A DNA stretch of 5,806 nucleotides from DSAR01 sp034437315. Lineage in GTDB: Bacteria > Chloroflexota > Anaerolineae > B4-G1. The translations under genes were made by a program, and so were the position numbers. Below the pieces are notes generated by a model that ran no database searches, was not told the origin of the DNA, and saw nothing but the letters and a program-made list of their open reading frames with translations. The stretch lies in contig DAOTUC010000366.1 of NCBI GenBank assembly GCA_034437315.1, forward strand, positions 1-5,806, given 5' to 3'. Below, one piece after another: positions 1-5,600 of this stretch (its first letter is position 1; each line of letters starts with the position of its first letter).

Positions 1-221
1 TGGGCGATCCGCTCCATTCCTTTCCGCATTTCATCACGGGCATCGTCCGAGATGATCCTGCGCTCGATCAGGGCTTTCTGAATGTCCTTGATCTGCCGGA
101 TGCTGGCCTCGTAGCGCTGCCGCTCCATACCGATGCGACTTTCGCAATTTTCTTTCGCTTTGGCTAATCGTTTGTCTACATCTTTCTGTGAATACCACTC
201 GGTAGGTCCGAAGAAACCCAT
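1..221 (-). CDS. Hypothetical coiled-coil-rich small protein, 3' end cut by window edge
   Basis: I read 73 complete codons from an ATG at 219-221, open to the left edge, so the C-terminus is outside the window. The start is well supported: GGAGG sits 7 bases upstream of the ATG on the minus strand. The protein begins MGFFGPTEWYSQ and then becomes highly charged and helical, rich in K, R, E and Q from about residue 13 on, consistent with a coiled coil. Residues 41-70 (IRQIKDIQKALIERRIISDD and onward) loosely resemble the short SHOCT-type helical hairpin (hydrophobic helix, basic turn, I-I-S/T, acidic helix), but this is only pattern similarity. It follows the recombinase after 49 bases on the same strand and probably belongs to the same transcription unit. 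The function is unknown. Confidence 0.72.
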   Translation of the reverse strand, partial: MGFFGPTEWYSQKDVDKRLAKAKENCESRIGMERQRYEASIRQIKDIQKALIERRIISDDARDEMRKGMERIA

Positions 222-270
222 TTATTTTCCTCCAATTCCTTTCTCGACCGGTATCGGACAGGCTTAATCG
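222..270 (-). promoter_or_regulatory. Intergenic gap with strong Shine-Dalgarno for the left-edge gene
   Basis: This 49-base gap separates the recombinase stop (271-273) from the next start (221). It contains a strong GGAGG ribosome binding site about 7 bases before the ATG, which fixes that start. The part nearest the recombinase is one arm of the inverted repeat described at 260-278. I see no convincing -35/-10 pair here, so the downstream gene is probably read from the upstream transcript. Confidence 0.6.
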
Positions 271-278
271 TTAAGCCT
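260..278. repeat. Perfect 8-bp inverted repeat over the recombinase stop codon
   Basis: The + strand reads AGGCTTAA, then TCG, then TTAAGCCT: two perfect 8-base arms around a 3-base centre. The recombinase stop codon (271-273) lies in one arm. Weaker symmetry continues outward, for example GGT at 250-252 against ACC at 286-288. There is no T-tract after it on the minus strand, so it is not a standard intrinsic terminator. It could be an RNA hairpin that limits read-through, a protein operator, or part of a recombination site. The sequence alone does not decide between these. Confidence 0.5.
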
Positions 279-1794
279 CGTCTGAACCTATCTGACATAA
301 ACCAACCAAATTTGCCCCAGGTTCCAGAATCATCACCCCTTCGTCGCCCGGTTCGACGATCTCGAACAAGGGAGCAAAATCCACTTCGGGCTCGATGGCC
401 AGCACTGGCCCCCGATCCCCGCTGTCTAGGTAAACCGCTTTGAGCAACGTGTGAACAATCTGCCGCCGTTCCTTCAGGTTTGCCTGGGCCCAAATTGTCC
501 CTAAATCTTGTAATATGCTCGCCGCACACTCTAAGTCTGGCATCTCCACTGGCGTCAGGGCTTTCAATTCCGCTTTCATCTCGTCTCGCTTCTTCACATA
601 GACATCTTCTTCCAGATCCCCCAGCACGAATAACCGCTTCAAGCGCTTCAGGCGCTTCTCAATCTTCGCCCGTTCTCGGGCCTGCTGATCTTTTTTTCCC
701 AACTGCTCTTCAATCTGGGCTAACACGATCTCTCGCCAGTCCTGGGGCAAAGCCAGCTGCCTCAAAAACGACCCTAACGCCCCCTCAGCTTCCTCAGCCC
801 GAACCATCCGCTGGTCACAGTCCCGCCCCTTCTGTCGCGCCGGATCTCGGTAATAGCGGCGTCCACCCGTGTATGATCCTCGCAATCCCTCCCCGCAGCG
901 CGCGCAGTACGCGACCCCCGTCAACGGATAGACCCGACTCCCCTTGCGCGCCGTCGTCCCTCGCTTCGGCGCTCGTTGTCGGCGTACTTCCTGGCAGCGC
1001 TCGAACAGTTCTTCGGAGATGATCGCCTCGTGCACACCCGGATACCACTCACCCTTGTACTGCACTTCCCCGACGTAGAAGCGATTCTTCAACATATCCC
1101 GCACGCTGTCCTTGCTGAACAATTGCAGTGCGCGATCTCCCCGTCCCTGGGGCCGATAGCCCGCCTCGTTCAGCAACTGGGCGACGTCGTTGTCGGAATA
1201 GATCCCCAGCGCGTACTGCTCAAACATATACACCGCGCCATCCCGGTCATCCTCATCGGGATAGGCCTGCCCATCGCCACCGGCGTTCTTGTAGTCCACC
1301 GTGTAGCCGAAGGGCACGTCTCCGTTCCACAGCCCGGACTTCGCCCGGGCCTCTTTCCCCTTGGATGTCTCCGCACTCAAGTTATCCAGATACCACTGGG
1401 CCAGCGCGGCCAACATCGTCAGCATCATTCGCCCCAGCGGGGTGCTGAAGTCAAACTGCTCCATCACCGAAACCAGCGCCACGTCCACCTCATCCAGCGT
1501 GCGACAGGTGGTCAACACGTCCACCACCGAGCGGGAGAAGCGATCTAACTTGTGGACAAGCAGCACGTCGAAGTACTCATTCTGCGCATCGCGCAGCATC
1601 TTCCGAAAATCTGGTCGGGCTGTCGTCTTACCGCTTTTGGCCTCATCGGTGTAGATGGCGACCACCTCCCACCCTCGCTCCTCAGCCAGCTTGCGACAGG
1701 CCGCCAACTGGGCTTCCATACTAAAACCGTCCCGCTGCATGTCCGAAGAGAAACGGCCGTAGATCGCTGCTCGCATACCTTTGATCGATTCCAT
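271..1794 (-). CDS. Large serine recombinase (site-specific integrase/resolvase family)
   Basis: This 507-residue protein has the full large serine recombinase layout. The N-terminal resolvase domain (about 7-150) shows R14 and the likely catalytic nucleophile Ser16 in YGRFSSDMQ. It also has the KLDRFSR motif (D84, R85, R88) and STPLGRMMLTMLAALAQ at 117-133. A 'Recombinase' DNA-binding domain follows (about 155-270), with GLWNGDVPFGY and a VRDMLKNRFYVGEV segment. Next comes a zinc-ribbon region (C297, C300, C326), then a charged coiled coil (about 353-415) and a C-terminal tail. By family knowledge it cuts and rejoins two DNA sites through a 5'-phosphoserine intermediate, usually to integrate or excise an element. 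It starts 7 bases after the upstream small gene, with AGAAGG close before the ATG at 1794; Met7 (1776) is a possible alternative start. One of the four usual zinc-ribbon cysteines appears replaced (YYRD at 314-317). Its target site is unknown. Confidence 0.95.
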   Translation of the reverse strand: MESIKGMRAAIYGRFSSDMQRDGFSMEAQLAACRKLAEERGWEVVAIYTDEAKSGKTTARPDFRKMLRDAQNEYFDVLLVHKLDRFSRSVVDVLTTCRTLDEVDVALVSVMEQFDFSTPLGRMMLTMLAALAQWYLDNLSAETSKGKEARAKSGLWNGDVPFGYTVDYKNAGGDGQAYPDEDDRDGAVYMFEQYALGIYSDNDVAQLLNEAGYRPQGRGDRALQLFSKDSVRDMLKNRFYVGEVQYKGEWYPGVHEAIISEELFERCQEVRRQRAPKRGTTARKGSRVYPLTGVAYCARCGEGLRGSYTGGRRYYRDPARQKGRDCDQRMVRAEEAEGALGSFLRQLALPQDWREIVLAQIEEQLGKKDQQARERAKIEKRLKRLKRLFVLGDLEEDVYVKKRDEMKAELKALTPVEMPDLECAASILQDLGTIWAQANLKERRQIVHTLLKAVYLDSGDRGPVLAIEPEVDFAPLFEIVEPGDEGVMILEPGANLVGLCQIGSDEA

Positions 1795-1801
1795 CGCCCT
1801 T

Positions 1802-1993
1802 CTACCCTTTCGGCCCTTTCCAGCGGGGAGAATTGCCCGGACAGCGCCGTTGGTCGCTACCCAACAAGCGGATCACGATCTCCGCCACCACCGCCAACAA
1901 GCGCTCCACCGCCATCGGATTCATAGCCTGCATAGCCTTCACCGCCGTGTCGATCATCGGTCTTTTATTTCCAACATTCACTTTCATTTTCAT
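1802..1993 (-). CDS. Small hypothetical protein (63 aa) upstream of the recombinase
   Basis: This is a short reading frame that fills the only sizeable gap between two better supported genes. A GAGAGG sequence lies just upstream: it is 3 bases before the first ATG (1993) and about 9 bases before the third codon (ATG at 1987), so the real start may be Met3. The middle (about residues 15-45, TAVKAMQAMNPMAVERLLAV and following) looks like an amphipathic helix, and the end is basic and proline/glycine rich. It is not membrane-like. Its start is 7 bases after the stop of the upstream gene, and its stop is 7 bases before the recombinase ATG, so coupling to both is likely. I recognise no family. Support comes from spacing, ribosome binding site and composition, not from homology. 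Confidence 0.6.
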   Translation of the reverse strand: MKMKVNVGNKRPMIDTAVKAMQAMNPMAVERLLAVVAEIVIRLLGSDQRRCPGNSPRWKGPKG

Positions 1994-2000
1994 TTACCTC

Positions 2001-2228
2001 TCATTGTAAGTTGCTAAATAATGTCAATTGTTCGTACGGAAGCGCGGGCAATCGCTCCACCCAATAGGTCAACTGCTGATGGGGAATGTCCAGCGCCAGT
2101 TCGGCCCAGGACGCACCCTGTCCGGCCAACCAGCGCCGGGCCTCCGAGGCCAACGCCGGATCATTGCTCTGCGCATCCCGCGCCGCCCGCAGCAGGATGG
2201 CAGCCGCCAACCTACGATAGGCATCCAT
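2001..2228 (-). CDS. Small hypothetical helical protein (75 aa)
   Basis: The protein starts MDAYRRLAAAILLRAARDAQ, continues with DPALASEARRWL, and ends in a segment with YWVERLPALP. I prefer the ATG at 2226-2228 because GGAG (2237-2240) lies 8 bases upstream. An in-frame GTG at 2235-2237 would add three residues but has a worse ribosome binding site. The N-terminal part is a mixed basic/hydrophobic helix, and the later segment (ASWAELALDIPHQQLTYWVE) could be a small helix-turn-helix-like fold, which is only an inference. Small proteins of this 'AAAxLLxAxRDA ... RRWL' style occur, in my recollection, in phage and integrated-element replication regions, but I cannot name a family. The last codons are noticeably more AT-rich than the rest. 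It lies 18 bases after the preceding gene. Confidence 0.72.
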   Translation of the reverse strand: MDAYRRLAAAILLRAARDAQSNDPALASEARRWLAGQGASWAELALDIPHQQLTYWVERLPALPYEQLTLFSNLQ

Positions 2229-2246
2229 CACGACCACTCCGCTTCC

Positions 2247-2606
2247 TCATCCCACGTTTTCACTAACCAGCGACTGGCGGCTCATATGGACTGACGTTAG
2301 AGTAGCCAATGCCGCCAGAGTCGCCCCGTACTCGACAGTCAACGCATCCCAGTGCGCCAGCAGACGCTCGGCCTCATCCTCCCCCTGGCCAGTCGCCGCT
2401 TGCAACACCGCCATACCGCGTGTCAGCCGATCCTCCAACCACTCCCGCTTCTGATCCAGGGCCAGCCACACTGCCAACGTCAATTCCTCGCGGGTGTACG
2501 AAGCCACGATGCGCCCATCCCGCCGCTCCCAGCGATCGGGATCGCCGGGCGCCGCCATTGAGGTATCTCCAGGGAGAGAGAGGGTGATCGCCGTCATCGG
2601 CATCAT
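2247..2606 (-). CDS. Hypothetical protein (119 aa), translationally coupled to the primase
   Basis: The start codon overlaps the primase stop in an ATGA arrangement (ATG 2604-2606, TGA 2603-2605), and GAGGAG lies 8 bases upstream inside the primase tail. This strongly suggests coupled translation; a second ATG follows directly at 2601-2603. After a short variable N-terminus comes a segment with WERRDGRIVASYTREELTLA (about 26-45), then a long charged helical region to about residue 105 (LALDQKREWLEDRLTRGMAV and EAERLLAHWDAL). I see no transmembrane segment, signal peptide, cysteine cluster or catalytic motif. The role is unknown. Position directly behind the primase suggests an accessory role in the element's replication or its control, but that rests on context only. 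Confidence 0.72.
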   Translation of the reverse strand: MMPMTAITLSLPGDTSMAAPGDPDRWERRDGRIVASYTREELTLAVWLALDQKREWLEDRLTRGMAVLQAATGQGEDEAERLLAHWDALTVEYGATLAALATLTSVHMSRQSLVSENVG

Positions 2607-5600
2607 CGCTCGATCTCCTCGAGTTCAACGATTTCCACATCATCACTCGCCGGTGGATGACAGGTATAGCATATCCAGCCCCCCGTCGGCCTACGCCAGA
2701 ATCGCCGGTGGTGAGGGTACATCGAGCATCCAACAGGTGGATCAGACGCAAGCTGTCCGTCCGGCGGACAGCTTACGCCCGAACAGCCTTCTTTGCCCAT
2801 CCCGCTGGAATGTATGTTTTTTTCTCCCCCGCCACCGTTTTGGCCCGCCAAACGTTCACTAACGTTCACCACGTTCACCGCTTCAGGCTCGTCAGGGCAT
2901 CTTTCCCCATGCTCACCACCCGAGAAATGTATGCTTTTTTCTCCCTCGCCGCCGTTTTGGCCTGCCAAACGTTCACTAACGTTCACCACGTTCACCGCTT
3001 CAGGCTTGTCAGGGCGTCTTTCCCTCCGCTCATCACCCGAGAAATGTATGCTTTTTTCTCCCCCGCCACCGTTTTGGCCTGCCAAACGTTCACTAACGTT
3101 CACCACGTTCACCGTTTCCGGCGTGTTCTGGCAAATCAACCGCCATTGGTTCGCCCGCTTTTTCGTCCCCGCCCGCGCGATCTGCAAGACCAACATCTCG
3201 CCAGATATCTCCACCTGGTAACGCCGATCCCGCTGTTCGTTCAGAAGTAGACCCAGGCGAGTCCGCTGGCTGCGCTCTTTGCCTGTTCCCAGATCTAGCC
3301 CCATATCCAGCCGGGCGACGAGCGCGAACAAATCTGATACTCCGACGCTCTCTCCACCAAATCGCTCCCACCACGCCGCCACGAGGCTGCGCCAAATCGC
3401 GCCTTGGACGTCAACCTTGTCGTAGAAGTCGGTCAGGTTGCCCAGAAATCCGGCGATACTGGCAGCATCTAAGATTCCGCCCATCGTATCGGCCCACGAC
3501 TGGAACATCCCCAGCGTGTAGTCGCCCACCGGGCGTCCCCGGGCGATCCAGTTCTGAACCAGCGTCAACGCCGCCCAGACGAGCTCACTGCGATGCGCCC
3601 TCACCCACCGCACCAACTGCGGATGTTTGAACGAGCGCCGCAGCCACGGTTGGTCGCACTTGGCATCCATCCGGATGCGAACACAACGCCGCGCGATCTC
3701 GTCTGACAACACCGGATTGTTGCCGGTCGCGATCCACTCGCAGCGGACCGGGATGCGCGCCACCGTCGATTGCCCCAGAATCCGATCCTCCCACATTGGT
3801 GTGGTGATCGCCGCCGCCAGCGCCGAGGAGTCGAGCTTTCGCCGCAGGTTGTCCAGGACGATGAACTGCGGTCCATCGAGCAGTTTGGCCGTGAGTCTCT
3901 TGCGCCACTCGTCGTCGTTGCGCCCCTCCGTCATCGTCATCACCGGTCGCCCGGTCACCACCTGCACCAAGACATCGACCAACAGGCTGGCCCCCGTCCC
4001 CGGAGATGGTTTCTCGATCAAGTACAAGGGAGTCGCGCCCGTGATCATCTGCCGGACAAAGGGCTGAATCACCATCGCGACGGCGTGAGCACGCTCGGCG
4101 TTGGCTGCAGGTTGTCCATCCCCACCGTCCGGATTCTCAACGAAGGGGAAGTCAACCAGAAGTTCGTCCAGTAGCAACATCTTGGCGCGCTCCACATCCT
4201 CATCGCTCGGCCGCTCCGGCACATCCGGAATGGCAAAACCTGACGGCGGGTGATAGTACATACAGGCCTGGGGATGATACCCCGGCGTGGTCAGGATTGT
4301 GCCATCCCGGGCAAAGACGGGCGACGATACGATGCCTTCCAGGATGGGCAGGGGCATATCAGGAGTCGCCAACACGTCGCTGACGACGTGGGCGGGAGGC
4401 AACGCTGGGATCTCCTCGTCGCCATCGGTGACCTGGTACCAAGTGGCCACACGCGCCACGACGTGTCGCATCCGGGCGTCGTTCAACGGCTGGGTGTTCG
4501 GCGTCCCATCGTCCCCCGTCTCGATGCGAGCAGGCAATCCGCCGAAGCGGAACAGGTAGGGATCGCGGTTGGCCTTCTGGATCGCCTCCCAGGTCGCTTT
4601 CGTCACCCGAGGCAACTCCCGATCACCGGCGTTGATGCGCGGTAACCCTCGCTCGCTCACCACCAGCCACGGCTTATCGTTGCCGGACCGCCGTCTCTGT
4701 ATCCCCCCACCTTGCGCCCTTTTCACCGCGTCACTAAACGTGCCGATGTTCGCCAGGCCCGCCTCCTTGACCTTGCGCGCGTACGCCTTGATCGTGAAGG
4801 GATCCGCCCTGGACACGGCGCGGGCCAAAGCCATCAGCGCCTCGGATTGCGCCTCGGGCTTTGCATTCACCGCCCGTTCGAACAACTCCTCCAGCGTTTC
4901 TTTTGACTCACCGGCGGCGCCAAGCCCACGTCCGGACGCGCGTTCCCGCCAGCCCGATTCCGCCACGTCTCGCAAGTCGTGCCAACCCTTCCCCGAACAT
5001 CCGTTATGGTGACAACCCGCCGCAACCGCGCCGTTCCGGAACTGGACCACGTAGGCCGCTCGATCTTGATGATCGGGGTCCCAGGGACATATCGGGAAAA
5101 TCCACCGACGCCCCTTTTCCCAAGGCAAGGGGCCATCGGCCTCTGGAAAATGCTCGTTCATCCAGCCATCCAGATCGAAGCCCCCACCGTTCCTGGGAGG
5201 CGCATGATAGCGCGGTTGTTCCGGCGTGGGCGCCGCTTGGGCCAGGCGCTCCAACAGTTCGCGGGAGACGACGTCCAAGCTCTCCGGCGCATCCAGTATG
5301 CGGGCCATCCGGTGGGGACGTTCGGCGATGTGGTCGCCCTTGCGGGCTACGGTGCCGTACAGACGCGAAATGCGGGCCGGGTTGAACACGGTCTCGTCCA
5401 CCTCGACGGCGTCATCGTTGAAGCGGAAGGCCAGCCCTTGCAAAACTCGTTTCACCAGGCCGTTGTCATCGGTCGGCAGGTCGATCCGGTAGAGCAGATG
5501 GAAACCGTTGCCCGACGTCGCCAGGACCGGCGCCGACCAGTCCTGCGCCGTCAAATGCGCTCGAATCGACACCGCCGCGTCGTGGGCAGCCCGCCACTCC

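Larger units (their letters stand above)
2811..3112. other. Candidate intragenic replication origin
   Basis: Nine short iterons in three triplets, each triplet beside a near-perfect inverted repeat and a T6-T7 tract, sit inside the gene of a primase-type replication protein. In lambdoid phages the origin iterons lie inside the initiator gene O, so this arrangement has a known parallel. The repeat segment is flanked in the protein by the ATPase part on one side and a zinc ribbon on the other. Calling it an origin is inference: no DnaA box set or large AT-rich unwinding region was identified, and the repeats may exist only for the protein they encode. Confidence 0.4.
2803..3126. repeat. 117-bp tandem repeat array (two full copies plus one partial) inside the primase gene
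   Basis: The anchor TGTATG recurs at 2811, 2928 and 3045, exactly 117 bp apart. Copies 2811-2927 and 2928-3044 differ at only a handful of positions; the third matches well up to about 3113 and then fades by about 3126. The period is a multiple of three, so the array adds 39-residue units to the protein, each with VNVVNVSERLAGQNGG then a GEKSIH-type stretch. Each DNA copy holds, in order on the + strand, a T6-T7 tract, an inverted repeat and a triplet of short iterons. The high nucleotide identity points to recent duplication or homogenisation. It may be a protein linker, a cis-acting DNA site, or both. Confidence 0.95.

Noticed and set aside
260..278. Intrinsic terminator after the recombinase
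   Set aside because: The hairpin is AT-rich in its inner half and has no T-tract after it in the direction of transcription.
176..529. 117-residue minus-strand frame over the end of the recombinase
   Set aside because: It overlaps both the recombinase and the well-started left-edge gene in another frame, and its arginine/glycine-rich composition is typical of a shadow frame.
480..1926. Several + strand frames of 90-190 residues opposite the recombinase
   Set aside because: All are antisense shadows rich in Pro, Ser, His and Arg with no ribosome binding logic, while the minus-strand recombinase has full motif support.
1999..2027. Perfect TTGACA (minus strand, 2022-2027) as a -35 box for the 63-residue gene and recombinase
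   Set aside because: At 15-18 bp spacing no acceptable -10 follows (ATGAGA or AATGAG); TACAAT is only 13 bp away. It also encodes the end of the 75-residue protein.
2811..3060. A6-A7 runs on the coding strand (one per repeat) as programmed frameshift sites
   Set aside because: The zero frame continues to a sensible C-terminal zinc ribbon, so no shift is needed.
2811..3126. CRISPR array
   Set aside because: The repeated units are contiguous 117-bp coding repeats without unique spacers between short direct repeats.
2657..3250. Long + strand frames (197 and 142 residues) opposite the primase C-terminus
   Set aside because: They are antisense to strongly supported coding sequence and stay open because the 117-bp repeat is a multiple of three; they show no family features.
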